33,674 nucleotides of DNA from Nitrospirota bacterium (GTDB lineage: Bacteria; Nitrospirota; Leptospirillia; Leptospirillales; Leptospirillaceae), in the NCBI GenBank assembly GCA_021827365.1, contig JAKAWK010000011.1, forward strand, positions 1 to 33,674. Direction: 5' to 3'. Shown here in pieces: positions 23,656-33,343 of the stretch; position 1 is the first letter of the stretch, and each line of letters starts with the position of its first letter. The translations under genes were made by a program, and so were the position numbers. Below the pieces are notes generated by a model. That model saw only the letters and a program-made list of their open reading frames with translations. It was not told the DNA's origin and searched no databases.

Positions 23656-25176
23656 TTGGCCAAGGGACTCACCACCCCCCTCGTCTATTTTCTTGCCATC
23701 TTCGTCTCCCTGGCCTCCCTCTTCCCGGGAGGCCAGGGAGACGCCGCGGTGGCCGGGACTTCGGAGCCCGCCTCAAGCTCACCCGGCTGGACTGTTCCGG
23801 TGGCTCCGGGAGGGCCCTTTTCCCGCCTCTACCTTCCTCAAAACGCTCCGATCGGGGCTGACAGGGGATTTGGCGCCAGACGTTGGGTTCAGATGAATGC
23901 CAACGCCCGGCACAACGCCGCCATCGACATTCCCAAAAAGGCGCCGGCCTGGTTCCGGGACGGGGTCTTCTGGCGATTTGCCGAGGCCCGGGCCTGGCCT
24001 CTGGAAAGACGCCATCCCTTCGGAACAAAAACCTACGGAGAAACAGAGGCCGGAGCGGTCCAGACCCAATTCTACGGAAATGCCCTGGGTGTCACGGTCG
24101 TCGGAGGGATCGTCTACGCCGAAAGCGACGACATGTTCGCCTACGCCTTAAATGCCCGGACCGGACAGCTCATCTGGCGGACCAGCCCGGTGGGGAACAA
24201 CCTCATGGGCAATCCCCTGGTGGACGGGAACATCGTGTACCTTGCGGCCGGAGGGGTCGGTTTCAACTTTGCCAATGTCATGGCCTTTGCCAGAAAGGGG
24301 GCTGCCGTCCGGGGAATGGATGTGAGCTACAACGGCATCTACGCCCTTGACCGGAAGACCGGAAGGCTTCTCTGGCACGCAGGATCGGTGGGAGAGGCCA
24401 TGCCTACGCCTGCCATCCATGGACGGATGCTCTATTTTGCCACCGGTTCGGGCTCCGTCCACGCCCTGGACAAAGTAACGGGGCGGCCGGTATGGACGGT
24501 CCGGCTTGGCGGAAACGACAACATGTCGAGTCCCGCATACAGCCATGGGCGTCTTTATCTCGCCATGGCCTCCCCTCCCCGCCTCTTCTGTCTCGATGCA
24601 GGAACAGGGCGGACCCTGTGGACGGGGACCATCCCGGGAGCCGCCAATACGGGGATGGGAGACGTGAGTCCGGCGGTGGGAGACGGGGTGGTCGTCATGG
24701 ACACGGTCGCCCACCCCAAGATGGTTCATGGACAGGCGACCCTCGAGCCGGTCGTCCGGGGCTTCGATGCCAGGACGGGACGGCCCCTCTGGACCGTCTC
24801 CATGGGGCGGGGTCCCAAGCCTCCAGCCTTCAAGGGCGGCGTCCCCCTGATCCATGGGAAGATCCTCATTGTCGGATCTCCCGCAACAGGACGCTACGAG
24901 GCCCTGGATCTCCATACCGGCCGGCACCTCTGGTCCTGGCACAGGATCAGCTCCTCACGGAGCGCCCCGACCTTTTACGACGGCCACCTCTATATCGCCG
25001 GCGGAGATAGCCTCTATCGCCTCGATCCAAAAACGGGCCGGGAGACCGGACATCTCCGCATCGGCGGACGAATGGGGATCGTGAGTCCCACCATCGTAGG
25101 CGGCACAGCCTACCTTGCCAACTCCTACGACTGGATCGTGGCCGTTCCCCTGTCGTCTTTCGGCCCGGAACGCTGA
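23656..25176 (+). CDS. Exported PQQ-like beta-propeller protein
   Basis: The 506-residue product starts at TTG 23656 with AGAGGAGGA just upstream and has a signal peptide (hydrophobic 8-25). From about 140 it is built of repeats such as YALNARTGQLIWRT, YALDRKTGRLLWHA, HALDKVTGRPVWTV and FCLDAGTGRTLWTG. This is the AxDxxTGxxxW pattern of PQQ/BamB-type blades, eight or so in number. There is no CxxCH haem site and no lipobox. It could bind PQQ or serve as an assembly scaffold in the periplasm; the fold is clear but not the function. It converges on dut with 11 bases between stops. Confidence 0.7.
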   Translation: MAKGLTTPLVYFLAIFVSLASLFPGGQGDAAVAGTSEPASSSPGWTVPVAPGGPFSRLYLPQNAPIGADRGFGARRWVQMNANARHNAAIDIPKKAPAWFRDGVFWRFAEARAWPLERRHPFGTKTYGETEAGAVQTQFYGNALGVTVVGGIVYAESDDMFAYALNARTGQLIWRTSPVGNNLMGNPLVDGNIVYLAAGGVGFNFANVMAFARKGAAVRGMDVSYNGIYALDRKTGRLLWHAGSVGEAMPTPAIHGRMLYFATGSGSVHALDKVTGRPVWTVRLGGNDNMSSPAYSHGRLYLAMASPPRLFCLDAGTGRTLWTGTIPGAANTGMGDVSPAVGDGVVVMDTVAHPKMVHGQATLEPVVRGFDARTGRPLWTVSMGRGPKPPAFKGGVPLIHGKILIVGSPATGRYEALDLHTGRHLWSWHRISSSRSAPTFYDGHLYIAGGDSLYRLDPKTGRETGHLRIGGRMGIVSPTIVGGTAYLANSYDWIVAVPLSSFGPER

Positions 25177-25187
25177 CCCGGCCTCCA

Positions 25188-25643
25188 TCAGGAATTCCCG
25201 GTATGGCCGAACCCTCCCTCCCCCCGGGCAGTCTCCCCTCCGAAACCTTCCACGAGCTGAAAATCGACCAAAACGACCGGCATGAAGAGAAGCTGGGCAA
25301 TCCGGTCTCCGGGAAAGACGGTATAGGGCTCCCTTCCGTCATTGGCCAGAATGACCCCGATCTCCCCATGGTAGTCCGAATCGATCACCCCGATACCCTG
25401 GGCCACCCGGATCCCGTGTTTTAGGGAGAGCCCCGATCGGGAGGCTACAATCCCCACGATTTCAGGATTTCCGATGTTGACGGCAAGACCTGAGGGGACC
25501 AGTTGCCGGCCTCCAGGCGGAAGAATCAGCGGTTTCTGGATGGCAGCCCGGAGATCCAGACCCGCCGACCCCGGTGTGGCAAAGGCAGGAAGGGGCCTCT
25601 CCTGGCCCTCCCCAACCTTTTTCACCTCTATGACTTTTCTCAT
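25188..25643 (-). CDS. dut: dUTP diphosphatase
   Basis: Dut hydrolyses dUTP to dUMP and pyrophosphate, keeping uracil out of DNA. The 151-residue product shows the five trimeric-dUTPase motifs: GSAGLDLRA (27-35), [25 protein letters not shown] with the catalytic Asp, [10 protein letters not shown] and GEGGFGHTG. Start ATG 25641-25643 has GGGAGA upstream; the longer frame to 25805 overlaps the lipoprotein gene and is not supported. It overlaps no other gene on this reading and is the last gene of the long minus-strand run. Confidence 0.93.
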   Translation of the reverse strand: MRKVIEVKKVGEGQERPLPAFATPGSAGLDLRAAIQKPLILPPGGRQLVPSGLAVNIGNPEIVGIVASRSGLSLKHGIRVAQGIGVIDSDYHGEIGVILANDGREPYTVFPGDRIAQLLFMPVVLVDFQLVEGFGGETARGEGGFGHTGNS

Positions 25644-25701
25644 GAGTCTCCCGACTCTGGGGGTTTTCCGTGTGAGTATCCGGCCCTTGCGCGAGAATTC
25701 T

Positions 25702-26226
25702 TCAGGGAGTGGAGACCCCGGACGACTTGCCCGAACCCGACCGGGAGGCCTTTGGAAAGGCCTGGCCCACGGGAATGTAGAGAGCCGAAAAACGGCCGTA
25801 AACATCCCTCAGGGAAAGGTGGATCCGGCCTTTGGTGTCTGTGGTCCGGAAAAAGACCCAGCCGGACGTGGTCACTCCCGCGGGAAAAACTGTGGGAAGC
25901 CCCAACTGGACCAGGCGCCCGAGCTTCGACCGGCTCTGTTCGACGAGTCGCCGGTCCATCAGGGCCTCGGACGCAATCCCTTGCGAGGTTTCGTAGCGGT
26001 ATCCCAGAAGCCGGACCTCCGCCCCGGGATTCGTGATGGAAATACGGACCGCCAGAACCGGAATCGTGGACCGGTGTCCCGGTGCTCCTCCCGAATCAAT
26101 GGCCAGAAGACGAGCCTTTGCAATCGTCCCCGTGACCGGGGGAGGATTCTCGTGGGGAGTACAGGAGAGGAGGGCGCCTCCCAGCAGAGCCCCGAGCATA
26201 AGTCTCCCGAATCGGCCGAATCTCAT
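25702..26226 (-). CDS. Hypothetical lipoprotein
   Basis: The 174-residue product has a basic N-terminus, a hydrophobic core and lipobox LLSC with Cys at 22, so it is probably processed by signal peptidase II. The rest ([50 protein letters not shown]) looks like a beta-sandwich of the type seen in small envelope lipoproteins. Its start overlaps the argB stop as ATGA. Function unknown. Confidence 0.7.
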   Translation of the reverse strand: MRFGRFGRLMLGALLGGALLSCTPHENPPPVTGTIAKARLLAIDSGGAPGHRSTIPVLAVRISITNPGAEVRLLGYRYETSQGIASEALMDRRLVEQSRSKLGRLVQLGLPTVFPAGVTTSGWVFFRTTDTKGRIHLSLRDVYGRFSALYIPVGQAFPKASRSGSGKSSGVSTP

Positions 26227-27089
26227 GTCTCCGGACTCCGGACGATCTCGGTGCCGATCCCTTCGGGGGTGAAAATCTCGAGAAGCAGGGCGTGGGCAAT
26301 CCGCCCGTCAATCACATGGACCTTTCCCACCCCCTCCGAAAGGGCCCGGAGACAACCCTCCATCTTCGGGACCATTCCCCCGGCGATGATCCCACGTTCG
26401 ATCAGGGAGAGGATTTCCCGCCGGTCGAGAGAGGATAGAAGCTCCCCCTGCTCGTCGAGGACGCCCCGGGTGTTGGTCATCATGATGAGCTTTTCCGCCT
26501 TGAGGGCGCCGGCGATCACGGCCGCCGCCTCGTCGGCGTTGATGTTGAGAGGGATTCCTTCCTCCGTGACGCCGACCGGGGCCACGATCGGAATGAACCG
26601 GTGCCGGTCGAGAAGATCGAGAATCTCGGGGTTGACCGTCACGATCTGGCCCACATGGCCCAGATCCCGCCCCGAATGGCTCTTTCTCTCCCCAACGAGA
26701 AAGCCGGCGTCCCGTCCCGAGAGTCCCACGGCCCGGCCCCCGTGCCGATGAACCATCGTCACGATCTCCCGGTTGATGCGGCCGGTGAGAACCATCTCCA
26801 CCACTTCCATCGCGTCGCTTCCCGTGACACGGATCCCGTCGACAAATTCGGGGCTCATTCCCAGACGTCCCATGAGCTGGGAAATCTGGGGACCTCCGCC
26901 GTGGATCACCACCGGCCGGATGCCGATATGCTGGAGAAGAACCAGGTCCTGGGCAAAGGACAGGCTTTCCTCTCCACCTCCGTCAAGAGCTCCCCCACCG
27001 AACTTGATGACAAAGGTCTTTCCGTGAAAGGTGCGGATATAGGGAAGGGCATCGATCAGGACCTGGGCCTTCTCGAAAACACTGTCCAT
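26223..27089 (-). CDS. argB: Acetylglutamate kinase
   Basis: ArgB phosphorylates N-acetylglutamate, the second step of arginine and ornithine synthesis, and so may also feed the ornithine lipid made by the OlsB-like enzyme. It has KFGGGALD (near 29) for the phosphate site, HGGGPQIS (near 62), DGIRVTGSDAMEVVEMVL, and NINADEAAAVIAGAL with KLIMMTNTRGVL. Start ATG 27087-27089 matches the family N-terminus (MDSVFEKAQVLIDALPYI) and has GGAG upstream; ATG 27107 would add six residues. No N-terminal arginine-sensing helix is evident, so feedback control cannot be judged. Confidence 0.93.
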   Translation of the reverse strand: MDSVFEKAQVLIDALPYIRTFHGKTFVIKFGGGALDGGGEESLSFAQDLVLLQHIGIRPVVIHGGGPQISQLMGRLGMSPEFVDGIRVTGSDAMEVVEMVLTGRINREIVTMVHRHGGRAVGLSGRDAGFLVGERKSHSGRDLGHVGQIVTVNPEILDLLDRHRFIPIVAPVGVTEEGIPLNINADEAAAVIAGALKAEKLIMMTNTRGVLDEQGELLSSLDRREILSLIERGIIAGGMVPKMEGCLRALSEGVGKVHVIDGRIAHALLLEIFTPEGIGTEIVRSPET

Positions 27090-27122
27090 GGACTCTCCGG
27101 GATGCATTGTGTGTTTTGTCTC

Positions 27123-28037
27123 CTAGCTCTCTTCCCGAATCCTCGAGAGTTTTTTGGCCAGAAGGTCGAGGCCGGTATGGAGGTACCGCTGGGTCGTCCC
27201 GAGGGAGGCATGGCCCAGAAGCGCCTGAATTTCCCGGAGATCGGCCTCACGGTTCAAAAGATGGGTCGCACAGGAGTGGCGAAGAGCGTGGGGGGTCACC
27301 TTCCTGTCGAGACCGATCTCCCGGGACCGTTTTTTCACGATTCGGCCGACCTGCCAGACGGAGAGCGCCCGTCCCTCCTTTCCGGAAAAGATCGGTGAAG
27401 ACGGAGGGAGGGATCCCTCCCCCTCTTTGGCTCTCCTGAGCCGGACGATGGCGGCCCGGGCCTCTCCCACAACCGGAACCCGGCGGTCCCGTCCCCCCTT
27501 GCCATGGACCAGAAGGGAGCCGGACCCTTCCTCGAAGTCTCCCCAGACGAGGCCGCAAAGTTCGGAGAGTCGGAGCCCGCTTTCATAGAAGAGCTCGAGC
27601 AGGGCTCGGTCCCGAAGGGAGGATACATCCTCTTCTCCGACGGGAACGGCGACGAGGGAGGCGGCCTCCTCTTCCGAGAGGACGGCCGGAAGGACCCGGG
27701 AGACCCGGGGCCCCGAAACCCTCCGGAAGGGATCCTCCTCCACATGGCCGGTCTTTTGCAGGTAGGAGAAAAATCCCCGGAGGTTCGAGAGAATGCGGGC
27801 AATGCTCGAGGGGGCGTAGCCCCGTTCATGAAGACGCTTCACGGACCGGAGGGCGCGGGGCCGGTCGACACGTTCCCAGAGAAAGCCCTCTTGGCCCCAA
27901 AAGGTTTCGCCCAGGAGACCGGCCAAAAGGGCAAGGTCCTTTTCCACAGCCGCCTGCGTCCGGGGGGAGCGGCCCGCCTGGACCATCTCCCGCCGGTAGG
28001 AGACGAACAGCGGGTCCCGGGAAAGCCGTTCTTCCAT
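27123..28037 (-). CDS. xerC: Tyrosine recombinase XerC/XerD-type
   Basis: The 304-residue product has a core-binding SAM-like N-terminal domain (1-95) and a catalytic domain with Arg in ESGLRLSELCGL, Lys in VHGKGGRDRRVPV, HALRHSCATHLL (H-x-x-R), the second His in GHASLGTTQRY and the nucleophilic Tyr in QRYLHTGLD. The place after trmFO and the length fit XerC, which resolves chromosome dimers at dif with FtsK. ATG 28035-28037 is the family-like start but its GAAGGA lies directly against it; ATG 28088, just past the trmFO stop, would add 17 residues. It is in the core run, not in the island, so it is not likely to be the island's integrase. Confidence 0.88.
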   Translation of the reverse strand: MEERLSRDPLFVSYRREMVQAGRSPRTQAAVEKDLALLAGLLGETFWGQEGFLWERVDRPRALRSVKRLHERGYAPSSIARILSNLRGFFSYLQKTGHVEEDPFRRVSGPRVSRVLPAVLSEEEAASLVAVPVGEEDVSSLRDRALLELFYESGLRLSELCGLVWGDFEEGSGSLLVHGKGGRDRRVPVVGEARAAIVRLRRAKEGEGSLPPSSPIFSGKEGRALSVWQVGRIVKKRSREIGLDRKVTPHALRHSCATHLLNREADLREIQALLGHASLGTTQRYLHTGLDLLAKKLSRIREES

Positions 28038-28092
28038 TCCTTCGCGTTCGCGGCCGCTCCGCCGGTTTCCCGATCCCGAGCCTCCCATCGGC

Positions 28093-29511
28093 CTACCCCT
28101 GACCCGGACGAAGTCGAAAGGGCCCAGCCGGAGCCGGAGGGGCCTCTTCATTCAAGTTTTCCCGCCACGAGGCAAAATCCCTGCGGGCCCGGGCTACGAT
28201 CGCCTTGCGCCTCTCGCTCTTCCCTCCGCGGACGCGAGACGGGAGGGGCGGGAAGAGGCCGAAATGCAGGTTGACCGGACAAAAGGGCCCGGTCTCCTCC
28301 GGACCGGGGGCCTCTCCTTCCGGACGGTAGGCCGAGGGAACGAGTGCCCGGAGCAGGGCCCCGACTGCCGTCGTGGCCGGGGGAAGGGTTTGGGGGGGGC
28401 GGGGTCCAAGAAACAGGGCCGTGAGGCGTCCCAGGGCAATGGACTCGGTATACCCTTCTACCCCCACCATCTGGCCTGTGGGATAGACCCCCGGAAGTCT
28501 CCGGAGGGAGAGATCCGGTCCCAGGACCCGCGGGGCGTCAAGAAAGGTGTTCCGGTGAAGCGATCCGTAACGCAGAAAATGGGCCCCAGAAAAGCCTGGG
28601 AGCTTTCGGAAAATCCGGTCCTGTTCGGAGTAGCGGAGTTTGGTCTGGAATCCGACCAGATTGAAGGCGGTCTCTTCGCGATTTTCAGCCCGGAGCTGGA
28701 CAACGGCATGGGGCGTCCGGCCGGTCCTGGGATCCACGAGACCCACCGGCCGCATGGGACCATAGGCCAGGGTCTCCGGTCCCGACTCGGCCAGTGATTC
28801 CACCGGCTGGCAGGCCTCGAAGGCCCGGAGCACCTCCGGACGGTCTTCCACGCCTTCGTGGGGAGGAACCCGCTCTCCCCGGAGAAGGTCCTCGACGAGG
28901 CTCCGGTAGCCCTCGGAATCAAGCGGAACATTGAGGTAGTCCCCGACCCCCGGTGTTCCGTACCGGTCTCCCCGGAAGAGCTTAGACAAATCCAGGGAAT
29001 CGGCCTCAACCACAGGACTGATGGCGTCATAGAAGGACAGACGGTCGCTTCCGATCCTTTCCAGGAGATCCTGCGTGAGGGCGGGGTGGGTCAGGGGTCC
29101 GGTGGCAAGGATCAGGGGCCTGTCAGGAGGGATCCGGTCCATCCTCTCCCGGCGGAGCGTGATGTTCGGATCGGCCTCGACCCGGGCGGTCAGGTGACGG
29201 GAGAAGCGCTCCCGGTCGACAACCAGGGCTCCTCCTCCCGGAATGCGAGCCTCCATCGCCGCCTCCAGGACAAAGGATCCCATCCCCTGGAGTTCCTCCT
29301 TGAGAAGACCGTGGGCCGTCTCCGGGTCAAGGGACTTGAGGGAGTTCGAACAGACGAGCTCGGCAAGGTCTCCGGTCCGGTGAGCGCCGGTCTGACTCTC
29401 CGGGCGCATTTCGAGGAGGAGAACCCTGACGCCCTCTCTGGACAGGGAGAGGGCGGCCTCCGTTCCCGCCAGTCCCCCTCCGACAATGGTGACGGACCCG
29501 GGCTCCTTCAC
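28093..29511 (-). CDS. trmFO: Folate-dependent tRNA (uracil-54) methyltransferase
   Basis: TrmFO uses methylene-tetrahydrofolate and FAD to make ribothymidine at position 54 of tRNA. The 472-residue product has the FAD fold VGGGLAGTEAA near 9, the GAHRTGDLAELVCSNSLKS signature near 43-60, ALVVDRERFS and TGQMVGVEGYTESIA near 370. GTG 29509-29511 overlaps the topA stop as GTGA; the longer frame to 29625 would sit in topA. topA-trmFO-xerC is a common order in bacteria that have trmFO. Confidence 0.93.
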   Translation of the reverse strand: MKEPGSVTIVGGGLAGTEAALSLSREGVRVLLLEMRPESQTGAHRTGDLAELVCSNSLKSLDPETAHGLLKEELQGMGSFVLEAAMEARIPGGGALVVDRERFSRHLTARVEADPNITLRRERMDRIPPDRPLILATGPLTHPALTQDLLERIGSDRLSFYDAISPVVEADSLDLSKLFRGDRYGTPGVGDYLNVPLDSEGYRSLVEDLLRGERVPPHEGVEDRPEVLRAFEACQPVESLAESGPETLAYGPMRPVGLVDPRTGRTPHAVVQLRAENREETAFNLVGFQTKLRYSEQDRIFRKLPGFSGAHFLRYGSLHRNTFLDAPRVLGPDLSLRRLPGVYPTGQMVGVEGYTESIALGRLTALFLGPRPPQTLPPATTAVGALLRALVPSAYRPEGEAPGPEETGPFCPVNLHFGLFPPLPSRVRGGKSERRKAIVARARRDFASWRENLNEEAPPAPAGPFRLRPGQG

Positions 29512-32105
29512 GCCGTGATCCCCGGCTCCTCGCCCTCTTCGCTCTCGTATCCGCACCCCTTCTCGGGGCAGGAGAAAACGGTTGCCTTTCCCTTCTTCCT
29601 TTCGATCAGGAAGGCATGGCCGCACAGGGGGCAGGGCTTGGAGACCGGCCGCCCCGGATAGGTCCGGTCACACTCCGGATAGCGGCTGCATCCATAAAAC
29701 GTTCCCCTTTTTCCCTTGCGGGGAGTGATTTCTCCCCCGCACCCCGGCCGGGTGCAGGCAATTCCGGTCGGAAGGGGACGAGTCGTCTTGCATTTGGGAT
29801 AGTTCGCGCAGGAGAGGAAGCTTCCGAACCGGCCGGTCTTGATCACCATGGCCCCCCCACAGGCCGGACAGGGAGGAATCTCCGCCGGGAGCGGAACAGG
29901 AGCGGCCGCCTGACCCTTCGGGGGCCAGGGCCGTGTGGACTTGCAGGCGGGATATCCGCTGCAGGCCAGGAAGGTCCCGAAACGTCCCTTCCTGACCACC
30001 ATCGGCTTTCCGCAGACAGGACAGGTCTCCCCGGCTGCTTCGGGAAGGACTTCGGGAGCCAGGCCGTTTTCCGTCTCGACGATATTTCTAGTGGTCTTGC
30101 AGGCCGGATAATTCCCGCAGGCCAGATAGGCCCCATGGCGCCCCCATTTTTTCACCATCAGCGTCCCGCAGACCGGACAGGGAATCTCGGTCGGTTCGCT
30201 CTGGGCTTTCAGGTTGGCCATGCCGCCCCCGCGCGCCTTCGACAGTTCCTTTGAAAAGGGCCGGTAGAAGTCGTCCACCGCGTCGCGGTAGACCTTCTCC
30301 CCCTCCTCCACCGAGTCGAGCTCCTCTTCCATGCGGGCGGTGAAGGCCACATTCAAAAGGTCGGGAAAGGAATCCACCAGGAGTCGGTTGACCGTCTCGC
30401 CAAGTTCGGTCGGGTGAAAGCGGTTCTCACGCTTTTCCACATATTCCCGGTCGAGGATCGTGGTCATGATGGTGGCATAGGTGCTGGGGCGGCCGATGCC
30501 TTTCTCCTCGAGCTCCTTGATGAGGGAGGCCTCGTTGTAGCGGGGAGGAGGCTCGGTGAAGTGCTGCAGGGAGACCGGGGGAGCCGCCGCCTCCACCGGT
30601 TCCCCTTCGTGAAGGAGAGGAAGCTCGTTCTCCTCCTCGGCCTTTTCCTCTCCCTCCTCCTCCATGCCATCGACTTTTTTCCGGGACCGTCCTTCATCAC
30701 CCCGGAGAACAAGAAAGCCCGGATCGAGCATGCGCCGGCCGGTGGCACGGAAGGTATCCTCCCTGTCGCCCTCGATCGTGACGGTCGTGAGAAGGTAGCG
30801 GGCGGGAACCATCTGGCTTTCGAGAAAGCTCTGCCAGATCAGCCGGTAGACCCGAAGGAGGTCCCGGTCGAGGATTCCCTCGAGGGAGTCGGGGGTCCGG
30901 ACGACGTCGGTGGGCCGGATCGCCTCGTGGGCATCCTGGATCCCTTTCTTGTTCCGGTAGGCGGGACTCTTCGGAGGAAGGGCCCCGGGATAGTTTTTGG
31001 CGAGGAAGCTCCGGGCCATCTCCTGAGCCTCCGGCGCAAGTCGGACGGAGTCGGTCCTCATGTAGGTGATAAGTCCTGTCTGCCCCTGGCCGGGGAGTTC
31101 GACCCCCTCATAGAGCTTCTGGGCAAGCTGCATGGTCTTCTTGGCCGAAAACCTGAACCTGCGGGCTCCTTCCTGCTGAAGGCGGCTGGTGGTAAGCGGG
31201 GGAGAGGGCTGGCGGCGTTTTTCATCCGCAGAGAGAGAGGCGATCCGGAACCCCTCGGTGAGGATCCTGTCGACCGTCTCCTGGGCTTCTGCCGCTGTCC
31301 CGATCTGGGCCTTCTTTCCCGAGATCCTGTCGAGACGGGCCGTGAAGACGCTTCCGGCACGGGCCGGATCGGAGGGACGCATCTCGAGGGTGATGGTCCA
31401 GTACTCAACCGGGACAAAGGAGCGTATCTCGTTTTCCCGATCGCAGACCAGACGCACCGCCACGGACTGGACGCGGCCGGCGGAGAGTCCCCGCCGCACC
31501 CGTTCCCAGAGAAGGGGGGAAAGGGTGTAGCCCACAATGCGGTCGAGGGCTCGGCGGGCCTTCTGGGCATCGACCTTATGGAGGTCGATCTCGCCGGGCT
31601 CTGAAAGGGCCGCCTCGATTCCCCGGGGAGTCAGTTCGTGAACCAGGACACGCCGGATCGGCTTCTTGAGTCCGGTCAGCTCGCTCGCAATATGGTAGGC
31701 GATCGCCTCCCCCTCCCGGTCGGGGTCTGAGGCGAGGAAGATTTCCCGGGCCCCGCGGGCGGCCTGCCGGATTTCGTCGAGGACCTTCTTCTTCCCCTCC
31801 GAAACCACAAACTGGAGCTCATAGTCGTTGTCGAGGTCCACCCCGATCCGTGAGGGGGGAAGATCCTTAAGATGGCCGACGCTGGCCTTGACCTTGTATC
31901 CGCTTCCCAGAATCCGGGTCAGGGTCCGGGCCTTCGTGGGAGACTCGACGATGATGAGGGTCCCCTTCGGGGAGGCCTCAGGACCCTTTTCGGCGGAGGC
32001 GTTCTCCCGGGAGCGAGTCTTTGGAGATTCCGCAGTCTTTTTCCGGGTCGCCCGGACCTTGGGTTTGTCGGAAGGAGCCGGAGCCGATTTCTTTCGAACA
32101 CTCAC
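29508..32105 (-). CDS. topA: DNA topoisomerase I
   Basis: The 865-residue type IA topoisomerase relaxes negative supercoils. The N-terminal 45 residues are Lys/Ser/Ala-rich. TOPRIM begins at TLIIVESPTKA (near 48) with ASDPDREGEAIAYHI (DxDxxE). TYMRTDSVRL carries the catalytic Tyr near 345. The C-terminus has five zinc-ribbon-like Cys modules (CPVCG...ACKTT, CPVCG...ACKST, CPACG...KCKTT, a CTRPGCGG module and CPLCG...CGYES), the last two variant. The GTG start has no strong ribosome site and lies 26 bases after dprA. It overlaps trmFO by GTGA. Confidence 0.95.
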   Translation of the reverse strand: MSVRKKSAPAPSDKPKVRATRKKTAESPKTRSRENASAEKGPEASPKGTLIIVESPTKARTLTRILGSGYKVKASVGHLKDLPPSRIGVDLDNDYELQFVVSEGKKKVLDEIRQAARGAREIFLASDPDREGEAIAYHIASELTGLKKPIRRVLVHELTPRGIEAALSEPGEIDLHKVDAQKARRALDRIVGYTLSPLLWERVRRGLSAGRVQSVAVRLVCDRENEIRSFVPVEYWTITLEMRPSDPARAGSVFTARLDRISGKKAQIGTAAEAQETVDRILTEGFRIASLSADEKRRQPSPPLTTSRLQQEGARRFRFSAKKTMQLAQKLYEGVELPGQGQTGLITYMRTDSVRLAPEAQEMARSFLAKNYPGALPPKSPAYRNKKGIQDAHEAIRPTDVVRTPDSLEGILDRDLLRVYRLIWQSFLESQMVPARYLLTTVTIEGDREDTFRATGRRMLDPGFLVLRGDEGRSRKKVDGMEEEGEEKAEEENELPLLHEGEPVEAAAPPVSLQHFTEPPPRYNEASLIKELEEKGIGRPSTYATIMTTILDREYVEKRENRFHPTELGETVNRLLVDSFPDLLNVAFTARMEEELDSVEEGEKVYRDAVDDFYRPFSKELSKARGGGMANLKAQSEPTEIPCPVCGTLMVKKWGRHGAYLACGNYPACKTTRNIVETENGLAPEVLPEAAGETCPVCGKPMVVRKGRFGTFLACSGYPACKSTRPWPPKGQAAAPVPLPAEIPPCPACGGAMVIKTGRFGSFLSCANYPKCKTTRPLPTGIACTRPGCGGEITPRKGKRGTFYGCSRYPECDRTYPGRPVSKPCPLCGHAFLIERKKGKATVFSCPEKGCGYESEEGEEPGITA

Positions 32106-32131
32106 TTTTCAGAAGCCTTTCGTATAAGTCG

Positions 32132-33043
32132 TCATATCGCCTCTCCTCCAGACAGGATTGCGGAGAGGATTTCCTCGGCGCTCCCGATTCTCCGGGAGCC
32201 TTCGGACTCCAGAAGATCCGGTCCCTCCCGTTCCCAACCGCGGGCACCTCCGTCGAAGACCAGCACCTCCCGGCCTTCTTCGAGGGCAATTCTGGCAGTA
32301 ATATAGGTTCCCGAACGGCGCCGGTGGGGACCGGCCACCACCGCCACCGACAGTCCGACGATCAGCCGGTTGCGGTGGGGGAAGTGCCAGGCCTCCGGCA
32401 AATCCCCCGGGGGAAACTCCGAAAGAACCAGGCCTCCCCCCTCCATGATCTCCGTTTCAAGGAAACGGTGGGAGACTGGGTAAACCCGGTCGAGGCCGGT
32501 CCCGACAACGGCGATCGTCCTGCCGGACGCCGCCAGTGCCCCACGGTGAGCAGCCCCGTCCACGCCCATGGCCATCCCCGAGACCACACCCAAACCAAGC
32601 CGGGCGACCTCCCGGGACAGGGCGGTCACCGCCATCAGGGAATCGGGTCCGGCCTCGCGGGCTCCCACGATGGCAATTCCCGGAGAATGAAGGGCCGCGG
32701 GATCTCCTTTCATCCAGAGCATGAAGGGCGGGGCGGAAATGTCCGAGAGAAGGCCGGGCCACCCGAAAGATCCGGGATGACTCATCTTAAGCCCAAGGCG
32801 TTCGGAATTGTCAAGAAGATCCAGAAGACGGGCTGTCAGGCGGTCCCGGTCCATCCGGGACAGGCTCTCAAGAACCCGGTCCCGTGCAATCGCCGGGTCG
32901 ATTCCCGGTTCGGTCCGGAGCCGCCGCCTGCGGGACAGGGCCTCAAGTTCGGCCAGATGGGCCACTCCCCAGGGAAGCAAGGAGGTCAACAGCCCTCTCC
33001 GGGGATTTTTTCTCCCCCGCAAGTCGGGGTACAATAGGGGCAT
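32132..33043 (-). CDS. dprA: DNA-processing protein DprA
   Basis: DprA loads RecA on incoming single-stranded DNA in transformation. The 303-residue product has the Rossmann-like core: IAIVGAREAG, VVSGMAMGVDGAAHRGAL, IAVVGTGLDRVYP, GGLVLSEFPPG and HFPHRNRLIVGLSVAVVVAG-like VAGP, then SGTYITARIA. I chose ATG 33041-33043 because the longer frame to 33148 crosses the divergent gene. It is the first gene of the minus-strand run dprA-topA-trmFO-xerC-argB-lipoprotein-dut. The promoter must lie in the 44 bases to the divergent gene or inside that gene. Confidence 0.9.
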   Translation of the reverse strand: MPLLYPDLRGRKNPRRGLLTSLLPWGVAHLAELEALSRRRRLRTEPGIDPAIARDRVLESLSRMDRDRLTARLLDLLDNSERLGLKMSHPGSFGWPGLLSDISAPPFMLWMKGDPAALHSPGIAIVGAREAGPDSLMAVTALSREVARLGLGVVSGMAMGVDGAAHRGALAASGRTIAVVGTGLDRVYPVSHRFLETEIMEGGGLVLSEFPPGDLPEAWHFPHRNRLIVGLSVAVVAGPHRRRSGTYITARIALEEGREVLVFDGGARGWEREGPDLLESEGSRRIGSAEEILSAILSGGEAI

Positions 33044-33087
33044 GCCACGGCATCTTGCGCCTTCCCCGTATGACGACAGGAAAAACC

Positions 33088-33330
33088 ATGGACCAGTCCC
33101 TCTACCACCTTTTTCTTTACGCCACGATCCTCCTGACCATCCTGACACTTTTGGGAACGGCCTACTATCTTTCCGACCGCAAGCGCCGGCTTGCGGAAAG
33201 TTCTGACCGGCAGTCTCTCTCTCCGGTCGAGCGGCTCTCCGAGATTGAATCCCAGATTGCCGCCTTCCGGAGGCGGATTGCCGACCTTGAGGAGGAAAAG
33301 AGGAAACTCCTCTCTGCCCCGCGGGACTGA
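33088..33330 (+). CDS. Small membrane-anchored coiled-coil protein
   Basis: The 80-residue product has one membrane segment at about 6-27 (HLFLYATILLTILTLLGTAYYL) and then a charged coiled coil (VERLSEIESQIAAFRRRIADLEEEKRKLL). AGGA lies 7 bases before ATG 33088; an in-frame ATG at 33070 is possible. It diverges from dprA and converges on the ABC ATPase gene with 13 bases between. Function unknown. Confidence 0.55.
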   Translation: MDQSLYHLFLYATILLTILTLLGTAYYLSDRKRRLAESSDRQSLSPVERLSEIESQIAAFRRRIADLEEEKRKLLSAPRD

Positions 33331-33343
33331 TCGCCCAGCTCTC

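Noticed and set aside
25474-26751. A 425-codon plus-strand frame across dut, the lipoprotein gene and argB
   Set aside because: It is antisense to genes with clear motifs and has an Arg/Pro-rich composition.
27123-28037. The Xer-type recombinase as the island's integrase
   Set aside because: It lies in the core run between trmFO and argB, about 10 kb outside attR, where many genomes have housekeeping xerC.
27504-28274. A 256-codon plus-strand frame across xerC and the end of trmFO
   Set aside because: Antisense shadow of two well-supported genes.
30414-31604. A 396-codon plus-strand frame antisense to topA
   Set aside because: GC-rich antisense shadow; topA on the other strand is unmistakable.
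32021-33037. A 338-codon plus-strand frame antisense to dprA
   Set aside because: DprA motifs on the minus strand are complete; the plus frame has no recognisable domain.
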